Below, piece by piece: positions 32,734-41,918 of a stretch of DNA of 64,000 nucleotides. A program made the translations under genes and the position numbers. The notes beneath the pieces were generated by a model that worked only from the letters and a program-made list of their open reading frames with translations, searched no databases and was not told the origin of the DNA. Origin of the DNA: an uncultured Candidatus Melainabacteria bacterium (GTDB lineage: Bacteria > Cyanobacteriota > Vampirovibrionia > Gastranaerophilales > Gastranaerophilaceae). Location: assembly GCA_934675685.1 (NCBI GenBank), contig CAKURL010000003.1:5118-69117 (forward strand), written 5' to 3'. Each line of letters starts with the position of its first letter. Within the stretch, counting starts at the first letter, position 1.

Positions 32734-33918
32734 CTATTTGCTAAGCAAGTTATCTAGGCGCTCCATTGCTTCTTTTGTTGCTTCTTTTGTGCCAAAAGAA
32801 GTTAATCTAAAGAAGCCTTCGCCATTTTCCCCAAAGCCAGAGCCTGGGGTGCCCACAACTTGAATATTTTCTAATAAATAGTCGAAAAATTCCCAAGAGG
32901 ACATGTTATTTGGGCATTTTAGCCAAATATAGGGAGAATTTATTCCACCTGTGAAATAAATGTCGTGTTTTTTTAAGGTTTGGGCAATCATTTTTGCGTT
33001 TTCTTTATAATAATCTATGTTTTCTTTGATTTCTTTTTGCCCAGCTTCTGTATAAATCGCTTGTGCGCCTTTTTGGACAATATACGCAACGCCATTAAAT
33101 TTTGTTGTTTGGCGCCTTAGCCACATTTTGTTTAAGCTCATATCTTCAAAAACAAGCTCTTTAGAAACCACAGTATAGCCGCAGCGCGTCCCTGTGAAGC
33201 CTGCAGTTTTTGAATAAGAACAAAATTCAATTGCACATTTTTTTGCTCCTTCGATTTCAAAAATACTTCTTGGCAAGTTTTCGTCTGTAATGAAACATTC
33301 ATAAGCGCTATCAAAAAGAATAACCGCGTTATTTGAAAGTGCATAATCGACCCATTTTTTAAGCTGCTCTTTGTTATATGTTGCTCCTGTTGGGTTATTT
33401 GGAGAGCAAAGATAGATTATATCTGCATTTATGGAATTATCAGGCAAAGGCAAAAAGTCGTTTTCTTCATCTGCTTTGATAAAAACAATTTTTCTATCTT
33501 GCATTAAGTTTGTATCTACATATACAGGGTATACTGGGTCTGGGATTAAGACAGTGTTGTCTTTGTCAAATAAATCTAAGATGTTTCCAAGGTCAGATTT
33601 TGCGCCGTCTGAGATGAAGATTTCATCTAAATCAAGCTCAACATTTCTTTTTTTATAATATTTTTGAATTTCTTCTTTTAAAAAGCTATAGCCTTGCTCT
33701 GGGCCGTAGCCATGGAAGCCTTCTTTTTCGCCCATTTCTTCACTTGCTTTTTTAAGCGCCTCCACAACGCTTTTGCACAAAGGCTTTGTGACGTCTCCTA
33801 TTCCTAGTCTTATGATTTTTTTATCTGGGTTTTCTTTTGAATATTCGCTCACTTTTTTTGCGATTGTGGAAAAAAGATAGCTTTCTTTGAGCTTTTGATA
33901 ATTTTTGTTGATTTTCAT
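32734..33918 (-). CDS. dapL: LL-diaminopimelate aminotransferase
   Basis: This 394-residue fold-type I PLP aminotransferase opens with IIRLGIGDVTKPLCKSVVEA and has FHGYGPEQGYSFLKE, LCSPNNPTGATYN, FDSAYE and the PLP lysine in SYSKTAGFTGTR. These are DapL features. It converts tetrahydrodipicolinate directly to LL-diaminopimelate for lysine and peptidoglycan. The DapL route is used by cyanobacteria and relatives, chlamydiae and some anaerobes, which supports the lineage proposed. A terminator follows. The start lies 31 bp after the stop of the ATPase gene, so co-transcription is possible. Confidence 0.92.
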   Translation of the reverse strand: MKINKNYQKLKESYLFSTIAKKVSEYSKENPDKKIIRLGIGDVTKPLCKSVVEALKKASEEMGEKEGFHGYGPEQGYSFLKEEIQKYYKKRNVELDLDEIFISDGAKSDLGNILDLFDKDNTVLIPDPVYPVYVDTNLMQDRKIVFIKADEENDFLPLPDNSINADIIYLCSPNNPTGATYNKEQLKKWVDYALSNNAVILFDSAYECFITDENLPRSIFEIEGAKKCAIEFCSYSKTAGFTGTRCGYTVVSKELVFEDMSLNKMWLRRQTTKFNGVAYIVQKGAQAIYTEAGQKEIKENIDYYKENAKMIAQTLKKHDIYFTGGINSPYIWLKCPNNMSSWEFFDYLLENIQVVGTPGSGFGENGEGFFRLTSFGTKEATKEAMERLDNLLSK

Positions 33919-33948
33919 ATTTCCTCTTTTCTTCTTTTGCTCTGCTTT

Positions 33949-34740
33949 TTAAATTTTTCTTATTTGGGACAATAAAAATTTCGTATAGTCGTTTTTTGGG
34001 TGGTTGAAGATTTCTTCTGTCGGGCCAAATTCTGCGATTTTTCCTTTGTCCATGACGGCAATTTTATCAGACAAATATTTCACTAAATTGAGATCATGGG
34101 AAATGAAAAGGATAGTTAAATCGAGCTTTTCTTTTAATTCTATCAAAAGATTAATCACTTGAGCGCTTATCGAAATATCAAGAGCGCTCACAGGCTCATC
34201 TGCCACAACGAACTCCGGCTTTAAAATAAGAGCTCTTGCGATTGCAATTCTTTGCCTTTGACCTCCGGAAAATTCGTGCGGATATTTTTTTAAATCTTCC
34301 TTAGATAAACCCACAAGAGAAATTGTTTCATAAAGTCTTTCAAAGTTTTCTTTTTTTGTTTTGAAGATTTTATGGATTTTTAAAGGCTCAAGCAAAGTCT
34401 CTTCAATCTTCATCTTTGGGTTCAAGCTCGAATAAGGGTTTTGAAAGACCATTTGGATTTTTTTTCTGTAGTTAAAAGTTTCTTTCTTGTTGAAATTTAA
34501 AATATTTTCTTTGTCGTATAAAATCTCGCCTTCATCTGGCTTTATTAATTTTAAAATACAATTGGCTAAAGTCGTTTTTCCGCAGCCCGATTCGCCCACT
34601 AAAGACACGATTTCACCTTTATTTATTTTTAAATTGATGTTATTTAAGACAAGATTTTCTTCTTTTTTTGGGCTTAAGAAGTCTTGTTCTTGTTTATATA
34701 CTTTTTTTAGGTTTTTTATTTCGATTAAAATATTATCCAC
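33949..34740 (-). CDS. Oligopeptide/dipeptide-type ABC transporter ATPase (OppF/DppF-like)
   Basis: The 263-residue ATPase has Walker A GESGCGKT, Q-loop VFQNPYSSLNP, signature FSGGQRQRIAIARAL, Walker B FVVADEPVSALD and switch His in FISHDL. NPYSSLNP and the sequence spacing are typical of OppF/DppF. A GTG start at 34740 is used. No permease, OppD or binding-protein gene lies next to it, so its partners must be elsewhere. It sits just upstream of dapL on the same strand and is divergent from ilvD. Confidence 0.88.
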   Translation of the reverse strand: MDNILIEIKNLKKVYKQEQDFLSPKKEENLVLNNINLKINKGEIVSLVGESGCGKTTLANCILKLIKPDEGEILYDKENILNFNKKETFNYRKKIQMVFQNPYSSLNPKMKIEETLLEPLKIHKIFKTKKENFERLYETISLVGLSKEDLKKYPHEFSGGQRQRIAIARALILKPEFVVADEPVSALDISISAQVINLLIELKEKLDLTILFISHDLNLVKYLSDKIAVMDKGKIAEFGPTEEIFNHPKNDYTKFLLSQIRKI

Positions 34741-34836
34741 GTTTTAATTATAGCAAATTTAGAAAAAAAGTGCTTTAATAGATATATTAATATTTTTAAA
34801 AATAAAATAATTTAGAAGGATATAAAGGGATAAAAA

Positions 34837-36495
34837 ATGAGAAGTGACAAATTGAAAAAAGGAATTGAACATGCGCCCCACAGAGCCTTATTATATGCCG
34901 GAGGGATTTCCGATTTAAACATCAAAAAACCTTTTATCGGGATTGCGAGCTCTTTTTCTGATTTAGTTCCGGGGCATGCCGGCATGCGCGATTTAGAAAG
35001 ACAAATCGAAAAAGGTATCCATTCAAATGGCGGTCAAGCCTTCATTTTTGGCGTTCCTGCCGTGTGCGACGGGCTTGCTATGGGTCATTGCGGCATGAGA
35101 TATTCTCTTCCTTCTCGCGATTTGATTGCAGATTGCGTAGAGACTGTGGCTTCCGCTCACCAACTAGATGGACTTGTGCTTCTCACTAATTGCGACAAAA
35201 TTACCCCTGGCATGCTAATTGCTGCTTTAAGGTTAAATATCCCATCTATCATTGTGACTGCTGGCCCTTCTTTAGAAGGCCATTGCAAAGGCGAAACATT
35301 GACATTTATAAGAGGCTCCTCAGAGGCTGTTGGAAGATATAGAATAGGGGATATCTCAAAAGAAAAACTAGACGAAATGGTGCACTATGCTTGCCCTACT
35401 TTTGGCTCTTGCCAAGGATTATACACGGCAAACACTCTAGCTTGTCTAACTGAAGTTATGGGTATGAGCTTATCTGGTTGCGCCACAGCAAGCGCTGTTT
35501 CAGCCAAGAAAAGAAGAATTGCTTTTGAATCAGGTTATGCAATTTGTGATATCATAAAAGAAAATATTCTTCCAAGAGACGTTATCACAAAAGACTCTAT
35601 TAAAAACGCGATTGTTGTAGACTTGGCTTTAGGCGGCTCCACAAATTCAATTTTGCATTTGCTTGCAATCGCTAAAAGTGCAGATATCGAGCTTTCTTTA
35701 GACGATTTTGAAGAATTGAGCTTTAAAATTCCTCAAATCATAAAATTAGATCCATCAAGCACTTTGACTATGACCGACCTAGATAACGCTGGAGGAATTG
35801 CTGGCGTATTTAAAACATTGTTTGGAAAAACTCCGGAATTTAAAGACACAGCAAATGTTATAGGTCAAAAAGTCTCTGAAATTGCAGAGCATGCTTGGGT
35901 GGATAATTCTGTAATTCATACTTTAGAAGACCCAATCACAACAAGCCCGGGGCTTGCGATTTTGCATGGCAACCTTGCACTTGATGGCGCAGTTGTGAAA
36001 ATTTCTGGCGTTGATAAAGATGTATTTGAATTTTCTGGGGTTGCTAAAGTCTTTAACCACGAAGAAGATGCTATGAAAGCGATTGAAGATGATGTAGTGG
36101 TTGCAGGTGATGTTGTAGTTATCAGGAACGAAGGCCCTAAAGGCGGCCCTGGCATGAGAGAAATGCTTGCTCCAACAAGCCTTTTAGTTGGAAAAGGTTT
36201 AGGAAAAAAATGCGCTCTTATCACAGACGGCAGATTTTCAGGCGGAACAAGAGGGCTATGCGTTGGCCACATCGCTCCAGAAGCCGCAATAGGTGGGCCT
36301 ATCGGGCTTATTAAAGATGGAGATATTATTAAAATTGACATCAACAAAAGGCTTATAAATTTAGACATAACTGAAGAAGAAATGCAAAAAAGAAAAGCTG
36401 AATTTAAGCCATATATTAACGAAGTTCCAAAAGGATATTTGTCAAAATATCAAAGAAACGTTTCTCAAGCTAATTTTGGCGCGATTGCAGAATAA
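34837..36495 (+). CDS. ilvD: Dihydroxy-acid dehydratase
   Basis: The 552-residue IlvD has [68 protein letters not shown], and the C-terminal [16 protein letters not shown], matching the family in length and cluster cysteines (such as Cys119 region and GSCQG). It dehydrates dihydroxy acids to the keto-acid precursors of valine, leucine and isoleucine using an Fe-S cluster. Other ilv genes are absent here. A 257-bp structured gap follows. Confidence 0.95.
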   Translation: MRSDKLKKGIEHAPHRALLYAGGISDLNIKKPFIGIASSFSDLVPGHAGMRDLERQIEKGIHSNGGQAFIFGVPAVCDGLAMGHCGMRYSLPSRDLIADCVETVASAHQLDGLVLLTNCDKITPGMLIAALRLNIPSIIVTAGPSLEGHCKGETLTFIRGSSEAVGRYRIGDISKEKLDEMVHYACPTFGSCQGLYTANTLACLTEVMGMSLSGCATASAVSAKKRRIAFESGYAICDIIKENILPRDVITKDSIKNAIVVDLALGGSTNSILHLLAIAKSADIELSLDDFEELSFKIPQIIKLDPSSTLTMTDLDNAGGIAGVFKTLFGKTPEFKDTANVIGQKVSEIAEHAWVDNSVIHTLEDPITTSPGLAILHGNLALDGAVVKISGVDKDVFEFSGVAKVFNHEEDAMKAIEDDVVVAGDVVVIRNEGPKGGPGMREMLAPTSLLVGKGLGKKCALITDGRFSGGTRGLCVGHIAPEAAIGGPIGLIKDGDIIKIDINKRLINLDITEEEMQKRKAEFKPYINEVPKGYLSKYQRNVSQANFGAIAE

Positions 36496-36511
36496 ATTCT
36501 TCAAAATTTAA

Positions 36512-36607
36512 CTCTATTCAAAATTAATTCTATCCATAAAAAAAACGGCTAATTTGTGAACAAATTAAGCCGTGATGGATAGAATTAGTATTACGGAGTT
36601 TATAGAG
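36512..36607. repeat. Large nested stem-loop between ilvD and ruvC
   Basis: Nested complementary arms are CTCTAT/ATAGAG (36512-36517, 36602-36607), AATTCTATCCAT/ATGGATAGAATT (36526-36537, 36575-36586) and CGGCTAATTTGT/ACAAATTAAGCCG (36546-36557, 36560-36572, one bulge). On the minus strand the inner stem is followed by eight Ts, so it could terminate antisense transcription. On the plus strand there is no T run. Candidates are a small structured RNA, an ilvD 3' element or a MITE-like palindrome. Downstream, GAGGA/TCCTC and an A7...T7 region add further potential pairing. Confidence 0.6.
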
Positions 36608-36717
36608 GAGTTTACATGCTCTTTAACAGTCCTCAAAAAAATTAGTTGCTAGTTTTTTTATGAAAAGTCAATTTTATTTACAAAAATTAACATAATTTTT
36701 TAAGTATTGTTATTTTT

Positions 36718-36746
36718 TTGACAAATTTTAAATTATAAAATATCCT
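36718..36746 (+). promoter_or_regulatory. Promoter at ruvC start
   Basis: TTGACA (36718-36723) and TATCCT (36741-36746), with a 17-bp spacer, would start transcription about at the ruvC ATG (36753). No ribosome site is seen before the ATG, so the mRNA may be leaderless. Confidence 0.5.
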
Positions 36747-36752
36747 ACTTGT

Positions 36753-37241
36753 ATGCTTATTATGGGAATAGACCCTGGGATAGGGATTACAGGCTATAGT
36801 TTTGTGGAATATGAAAATGAGAATTTTCATCTTTTGACAAGCGGCTCAATCCAAACGGACAAAACTGCCCCTCACCCAAAAAGGCTTTTGGAATTAAAAA
36901 CCGATATTGATTTTTTGATTAAAAAATATGAGCCTGATTGTGCTTCAATCGAACAGCTTTTTTTCTTTAAAAATCAAAAAACAATTATCCCAGTAGCCCA
37001 AGCAAGGGGTGTGATTTTGCTTACTTTAGAGGAAAATAAAATTCCAATGTTTGAATACACTCCTCTTGTCGTGAAGCAAACTATAACGGGCCACGGCAGG
37101 GCGGACAAAAGAGACGTTAAAATAATGATTCAAAATTATATTAAATTAGATGAAAATATTAAATTAGATGATACAATAGATTCTGTTGCGCTTGCAGTAT
37201 GCCATGCGCAAAATTCTAGGTTTAAGGAGGAAATTAAATGA
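36753..37241 (+). CDS. ruvC: Holliday-junction endonuclease RuvC
   Basis: This 162-residue RuvC has the RNase H-like catalytic layout: MGIDPGIGITGY (first Asp), ASIEQLFFFKN (Glu), GHGRADKRDVKIMI, and the closing Asp pair in DDTIDSVALAVCH. It resolves Holliday junctions as a dimer with RuvAB. The start MLIMGIDPG is normal for the family, but no Shine-Dalgarno precedes it. The stop overlaps the next ATG (ATGA). Confidence 0.94.
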   Translation: MLIMGIDPGIGITGYSFVEYENENFHLLTSGSIQTDKTAPHPKRLLELKTDIDFLIKKYEPDCASIEQLFFFKNQKTIIPVAQARGVILLTLEENKIPMFEYTPLVVKQTITGHGRADKRDVKIMIQNYIKLDENIKLDDTIDSVALAVCHAQNSRFKEEIK

Positions 37242-37717
37242 ACGAGCTTGTGATTAAAAGAACTTCAATTTTTTCTTTGATTTTAGGTGCGACTTTGGGG
37301 CTTGTGGCTTTGATTCCTGCTTTGATGGGGCTCGCTCTTTTTGTTTTGGCTTTTATTTGCCCTGTTATCATAATTTCATATATGAGAGCAAAAGAAAACT
37401 TTTTTGCAATTTTAGACACTCAACAAGGTGCCACAATCGGGGGCTTAATTGGCTTTTTTGCTACGATTGGCTTTTTTATTTCATTTTGCCCGATGGTGAT
37501 TTTGCTTCATTTGATTTTTAAAAGCTATTATACTTATGCGATTCCTTACATTATCCAAGACGCTTTTTGGTTATTTTTGATAATTGTCTTTATGGTTGGT
37601 ATAATGTTTGCGATGACTTCTGCCGCTGTGGGTATGGGTGTTTCTTTTGTGATGGGGCGTTTTTTAGAAAAACCAAAAGAATATGACGCGCCATTGGATA
37701 TTAAAATAGATGATTAA
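37238..37717 (+). CDS. Small polytopic membrane protein of unknown function
   Basis: This 159-residue protein has four to five hydrophobic segments (about residues 11-45, 66-95, 107-140) and a short acidic C-terminal tail. Gly/Ala-rich segments such as GATIGGLIGFFATIGFF suggest packed helices. I do not recognise a family. The start overlaps the ruvC stop by 4 bp and has a strong AAGGAGG, so it is translationally coupled to ruvC; mtnA follows 24 bp later. The function is unknown. Confidence 0.75.
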   Translation: MNELVIKRTSIFSLILGATLGLVALIPALMGLALFVLAFICPVIIISYMRAKENFFAILDTQQGATIGGLIGFFATIGFFISFCPMVILLHLIFKSYYTYAIPYIIQDAFWLFLIIVFMVGIMFAMTSAAVGMGVSFVMGRFLEKPKEYDAPLDIKIDD

Positions 37718-37741
37718 ATTTAAAAAATAAAAGGAAAAAAT

Positions 37742-38782
37742 ATGGAAATTAAAAAAACTATAGAATGGGTTAAAACCGGCGAATTGACTGGCGTTTCAAG
37801 AATGATAGACCAGCTTATTTTGCCTTATGAATATAAATATGTTGATATTAAAACTTCAGATGAAATTTATGATGCAATTAAAACTATGATTGTGCGCGGA
37901 GCTCCTGCAATCGGTATCGCAGGTGCCCACGGGGTGGCGCTTGCGGCTATTGAAAATTTAAAGTCTGAAAATTTCTTAGCTGATGTTGAAAAAAAAGCAG
38001 ATTATATAAATTCTTCTCGCCCGACGGCTGTGAATTTACACTGGGCAATTCAAAAGCAGCTTGATGTAATTAGAAAAAATCCTGATAAAACAAACGAAGA
38101 ATTAACAAAAATGCTTATTGAAAACGCAATTAAGCTAGAAAACGAAGATATTGAAATAAATAAAAAAATAGGCGAATATGGCTCTTGCGTTATTCCAAAA
38201 GGAGCTACAATTTTAACTCATTGTAACGCAGGCGCTTTGGCGACTGTAGGCTGGGGCACGGCTTTAGGGGTTGTAAGAAGCGCTTATGAAAAAGATAAAA
38301 CAATTAAAGTTTTTGCGGACGAAACTCGCCCTCGCCAACAAGGTGCTCGTTTGACTACTTATGAGCTTACTCGAGATGGAATTGATACGACTTTATTAGC
38401 AGACACCATGAGCGCATATTTTATGGGCAAAAAAATGATAGATGTTGTGGTAGTAGGCGCTGATAGAATTGCTCTAAATGGCGACGCTGCAAACAAAATC
38501 GGCACATATCAAGTTGCAATTGCTGCAAAATATCATAATATCCCGTTCTACATAGCTGCTCCAAAATCCACAATTGACCCAAACATCAAATCGGGAGATG
38601 AAATTGTAATCGAATTAAGAAACAAAGAAGAAGTTACAATGATAAACGGAAAATCAATCTGTGCTCCAGAGGTGAATGTTATCAATGTCGGTTTTGATGT
38701 GACTCCAAACGAGCTAATCACCGGAATAATCACTGAATATGGCATTTTTAAACCTAGCGAAATCTCAAAACTCTTTGAATAG
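37742..38782 (+). CDS. mtnA: Methylthioribose-1-phosphate isomerase
   Basis: The 346-residue MtnA has IVRGAPAIGIAGAHGVALA, ILTHCNAGALATVG with the catalytic Cys, the DETRPRQQGARLTTYEL segment, and GADRIALNGDAANKIGTY with the catalytic Asp. It isomerises 5-methylthioribose-1-phosphate in methionine salvage. eIF2B-like relatives such as ribose-1,5-bisphosphate isomerase are less likely given these motifs. It probably lies in one transcript with ruvC and the membrane-protein gene. No other salvage genes are nearby. Confidence 0.94.
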   Translation: MEIKKTIEWVKTGELTGVSRMIDQLILPYEYKYVDIKTSDEIYDAIKTMIVRGAPAIGIAGAHGVALAAIENLKSENFLADVEKKADYINSSRPTAVNLHWAIQKQLDVIRKNPDKTNEELTKMLIENAIKLENEDIEINKKIGEYGSCVIPKGATILTHCNAGALATVGWGTALGVVRSAYEKDKTIKVFADETRPRQQGARLTTYELTRDGIDTTLLADTMSAYFMGKKMIDVVVVGADRIALNGDAANKIGTYQVAIAAKYHNIPFYIAAPKSTIDPNIKSGDEIVIELRNKEEVTMINGKSICAPEVNVINVGFDVTPNELITGIITEYGIFKPSEISKLFE

Positions 38783-38869
38783 TTGAATTTTATTCTTTTA
38801 CAAAATAAAATTACTATGATATAAATAAATATAGAAAATGTAAAAAATACAAAATAAGGAGATAAAACA

Positions 38870-39403
38870 ATTAGCAAAAATGATTCAAGGGGCCAAGGCG
38901 AGCTCATCAACGAAAAAATTAGAGCCAGAGAAGTTAGATTAATTGATAACGAAGGTGTGAACCACGGAACTATTCCTACTCAAAAAGCCTTACAAATGGC
39001 TCGAGAAAGAGATTTAGATTTGGTTGTTGTTTCTGCAAATCAAGCTCCACCGGTTGCAAAAATTATCGACTGGGGTAAATACAAATATGAAGCAGAAAAA
39101 AAAGCCAAAGAAGCGAAGAAAAAGCAACACACAGTTGACATTAAAGAAGTTAAAATGCGCTATAAAATCGATGTGCATGACTACGAAGTTCGCTTAAAGG
39201 CAGCAAAAAAATTCTTGAATTCTGGAAATAAAGTAAAAGTTGTTATCATGTTAAGAGGAAGAGAAATGCAACATAGCCAATTGGCGCTCGACCTTATCAA
39301 CAAATTCCAAGGAGAGTTTGAAGGAGAACCTGTTGTGGTTGAAAAGAAACCTCAAATGGAAGGAAGAAACGTGATAATGATTTTGGCCCCTAGCGCAAAA
39401 TAA
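38870..39403 (+). CDS. infC: Translation initiation factor IF-3, initiating at ATT
   Basis: The reading frame matching IF-3 extends upstream of the first standard start (GTG 38957) to ATT 38870, preceded by AAGGAG and bounded by an in-frame TAA at 38855. Translation from ATT gives 177 residues with the normal IF-3 N-terminus (SKNDSRGQGELINEKIRA, then REVRLIDNEGVNHG). Starting at GTG would cut off this conserved part. ATT initiation is the known self-regulating feature of infC: IF-3 rejects its own non-standard codon. Later motifs KMRYKIDVHDYEVRL and GREMQHSQLA are canonical. rpmI-rplT are about 18 kb away. Confidence 0.93.
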   Translation: MSKNDSRGQGELINEKIRAREVRLIDNEGVNHGTIPTQKALQMARERDLDLVVVSANQAPPVAKIIDWGKYKYEAEKKAKEAKKKQHTVDIKEVKMRYKIDVHDYEVRLKAAKKFLNSGNKVKVVIMLRGREMQHSQLALDLINKFQGEFEGEPVVVEKKPQMEGRNVIMILAPSAK

Positions 39404-39422
39404 TTCTTTAAAGGGTAAAATT

Positions 39423-39692
39423 ATGCATGCAGATAATAAAAATGTCATAAGACTTTTAAAGACTGTGCGCGGCCAAGTGGAAGGCCTCATTAAAATGTGC
39501 GAAGAAGATAGAGATTGTATTGAAATTTCTAATCAAATCTTGGCTAGTCAATCTATTTTGAAAAAAATTAATTTTGACATTTTAAAAGGTCATTTCAACC
39601 ATTGCATTAAAGAAGCGCTTGAAAAAGGTTCTTCCGATTGCGAACAAAAAATCGAAGAAGTTATCGCTGTTTTAAATAAAATGATAAAATAA
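39423..39692 (+). CDS. CsoR/FrmR-family (DUF156) metal-responsive repressor
   Basis: This 89-residue all-helical protein has VRGQVEGLIKMCEE and DILKGHFNHCIKEAL. The ligand triad Cys32, His57 and Cys61 has the 25/4 spacing of copper-sensing CsoR, unlike CstR, which lacks the His. CsoR tetramers release DNA on Cu(I) binding and usually control copA/copZ. Here no copper ATPase is nearby. The gene follows infC by 19 bp and ends 1 bp short of the convergent efflux operon. An additional Cys73 is present. Confidence 0.87.
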   Translation: MHADNKNVIRLLKTVRGQVEGLIKMCEEDRDCIEISNQILASQSILKKINFDILKGHFNHCIKEALEKGSSDCEQKIEEVIAVLNKMIK

Positions 39693-39693
39693 A

Positions 39694-40812
39694 TCATATA
39701 GATTTTTTAAAACTTAATCTCGCAAAATAAATTGTGAAAAACGCAATTAAAATAAGCGGGATTAAGTTTTTTATAACTACAATAAAATCCATATCTTTAA
39801 AATAAATCCCTTTTGCAATGAGCATGAAATAATAAATAGGATTTAATAAACATAATTTTTGAAAAAACAAAGGCATATCATATACAGGAGAAACAAAGCC
39901 GGATAACAAAACGCTTGGGGTTTGAAAAGTGAAAACGCCTAAAATTGCCATTTGCTGCGTATTTGAAATTGAAGAAATAAAGAGCCCAACGCCGGACAAA
40001 GAAACAAGAGAAACAAAAACACAAATTAAATATAAGAAAAAATTTCCTCTGAAAGGAATTTTAAAAATATAAATTGAAATTAGTGTGATGATAATAGTTG
40101 AAATAAAAGCTACAAATAAAGGTACTACAAGCTTTCCAAATAAAATTTCATCAATACTTAAAGGGCTCACAAGAAGCTTGTTCATCGTTCCCAATTCTCT
40201 TTCTTGAGAAATTGATAAAGAAGTGAGTAAAATGCACAAAACCATAGAAAGCATAACAATCAAGCTCACGATTAAAAACCAGCGATATTCTATGTTTTCG
40301 TTGTATTTGTTTCTTGTGATTATATTGATTTTACTTGTTTTTATGTCAAATTTTTTGTTTAAAAATTCGCTATAGTCGCTTGTGATTTGAGAAACATATC
40401 CAGAAATTATCCCAGAAGAATTTGTCTGGCGCCCGTCTAAGATTACCGCGACCGTTGCTTGCCTTTTTGAGATTATATTTTTATCAAAGTCGTTTTGGAT
40501 AATGAGCCCTAGGTGGCTCCTTTTTAGATTAATATTTTTCTTAAAATCTTCGATATCTTTTTCAAGCCTAATTTTTTTGAACCATTTTGAGCTATAAAAT
40601 CTTGAGATATATTCTCTTGAATAATAGCTATTTGAATAGTCCAAGATAGATAAATCTATGTTTTTCACTTCTAAAGTGATTGCATACCCAAAAACAAAAA
40701 GCTGCATTATAGGGGGCATAATGACAAGCGCTCTATTTTTTGGGTCTTTTAAAATATTTAAAAATTCCTTTTTGATTAAAGAAAAAATCCTTGTAATTCT
40801 TTTTTTATCCAT
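39694..40812 (-). CDS. ABC-2 type efflux permease (YbhR/YhhJ-like), second
   Basis: The 372-residue protein has an N-terminal membrane anchor (VIMPPIMQLFVFGYA), a large extracytoplasmic domain to about residue 175, then five membrane helices. The ABC-2 coupling segment is RELGTMNKLLVSPLS. It is the last gene of a five-gene minus-strand operon and overlaps the first permease gene by 8 bp. With that permease, the double ATPase, an HlyD-type adaptor and a TolC-type channel it forms a tripartite exporter like YbhGFSR or YhiI-RbbA-YhhJ. Substrate unknown. Confidence 0.9.
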   Translation of the reverse strand: MDKKRITRIFSLIKKEFLNILKDPKNRALVIMPPIMQLFVFGYAITLEVKNIDLSILDYSNSYYSREYISRFYSSKWFKKIRLEKDIEDFKKNINLKRSHLGLIIQNDFDKNIISKRQATVAVILDGRQTNSSGIISGYVSQITSDYSEFLNKKFDIKTSKINIITRNKYNENIEYRWFLIVSLIVMLSMVLCILLTSLSISQERELGTMNKLLVSPLSIDEILFGKLVVPLFVAFISTIIITLISIYIFKIPFRGNFFLYLICVFVSLVSLSGVGLFISSISNTQQMAILGVFTFQTPSVLLSGFVSPVYDMPLFFQKLCLLNPIYYFMLIAKGIYFKDMDFIVVIKNLIPLILIAFFTIYFARLSFKKSI

Positions 40813-41917
40813 TTTCCAACCTTAAATTGATATTTTTTAAAACAAGTAAAAATAAAATTACCCCTAAAATCCCAAGAAAAAATGAATTTAAAAGCACAAT
40901 TTCTTTGATTGTTCCTGCCATAAATTCGCTTTGGATAAAAATTATAAAATATCTTGGAGGTAAAATTGTGGTCAAAATTTGAAAAATTTTTGGCATGGAG
41001 CTGATTGGATAAATAAGGCCGGATAAAAGCATTGCAGGTAAAAGCCCAAAAGAAAGCGCAACTTGAGAAGAAGAAAATTGTTCTTTGTAGTTTGAGCTGA
41101 TTAAAAGTCCTATTCCAAGACAGCAAAATAAATACAAGCCCCCTACTAAAACAAGGATTAAGAAATTTCCTCTAAAGTTTATTTTAAAAATAAAAATGCA
41201 AATCAAAATGTTTAAAATATAAGATAAAATCCCTAAAACAAAATAAGGAAAATATTTTGAAATGACAAATTCTATTCTTTTTATTTTTGTAGAATATAAA
41301 GCCTCTATTGTCCCTCTTTCCCATTCTCTTGAAATCACAAGAGCCGTTAAAAGCATGCCGATTAAATTCATAGTGACAGCAAGTGACCCCGGCAAGATAA
41401 ACTGGTGAGAATCAATGTTTTGGTTAAACCAATATCTCTCTTCTAAATTTATCAAAGCAGGCACTTGGTTGTTTTTGAATTCTGAATTATAAAACCAATT
41501 ATTTAAAATTTGAATTGAATAATTTTGAACATAATTAGCTAAATTTGTCTCAGACCCGTCAACCACCACAAAAATATCTGCTATTTCTTTTCTTAAAAGT
41601 TTTCCTGTAAAGTCATTTGGAATTACTACTCCCCCTTTGATTTTCCCGTTTTTTAAGTCTTTTAAAAGGGATTTTCTGTTGTTATAAAAATCAGCTTTTA
41701 TATATTTATTTTTGTCAAAAGAATTGATTAAAGTGGAGATTTTTGGGTTTAAATCGTCGTTTTTTATTCCAAGAGTGATTTTGACTGTGTCTAAATTTAT
41801 GCTGTACCTATATAGGATAAGAATAATCAAAGGCAAAATAAAAGCAATTAAAATGCTCGAATAATCCCTTTTAATTTGCAAAAATTCTTTTTTAATGAGA
41901 GCCAAAGCAACTTTCAA
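40805..41917 (-). CDS. ABC-2 type efflux permease (YbhS-like), first
   Basis: This 370-residue paralogue of the next permease has the N-terminal anchor SILIAFILPLIILILYRY, an extracytoplasmic domain (~45-175), then SREWERGTIEALYSTKIKR and five hydrophobic helices. Two different permeases per operon is normal for the YbhFSR type, where they form a heterodimer. The start lies 1 nt beyond the ATPase stop. Confidence 0.9.
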   Translation of the reverse strand: MKVALALIKKEFLQIKRDYSSILIAFILPLIILILYRYSINLDTVKITLGIKNDDLNPKISTLINSFDKNKYIKADFYNNRKSLLKDLKNGKIKGGVVIPNDFTGKLLRKEIADIFVVVDGSETNLANYVQNYSIQILNNWFYNSEFKNNQVPALINLEERYWFNQNIDSHQFILPGSLAVTMNLIGMLLTALVISREWERGTIEALYSTKIKRIEFVISKYFPYFVLGILSYILNILICIFIFKINFRGNFLILVLVGGLYLFCCLGIGLLISSNYKEQFSSSQVALSFGLLPAMLLSGLIYPISSMPKIFQILTTILPPRYFIIFIQSEFMAGTIKEIVLLNSFFLGILGVILFLLVLKNINLRLENG

Positions 41918-41918
41918 A

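Noticed and set aside
35916..36368. 150-codon minus-strand frame within ilvD
   Set aside because: It is a shadow of a strongly conserved enzyme gene, and its Pro/Ser/Thr-rich composition is typical of reverse frames.
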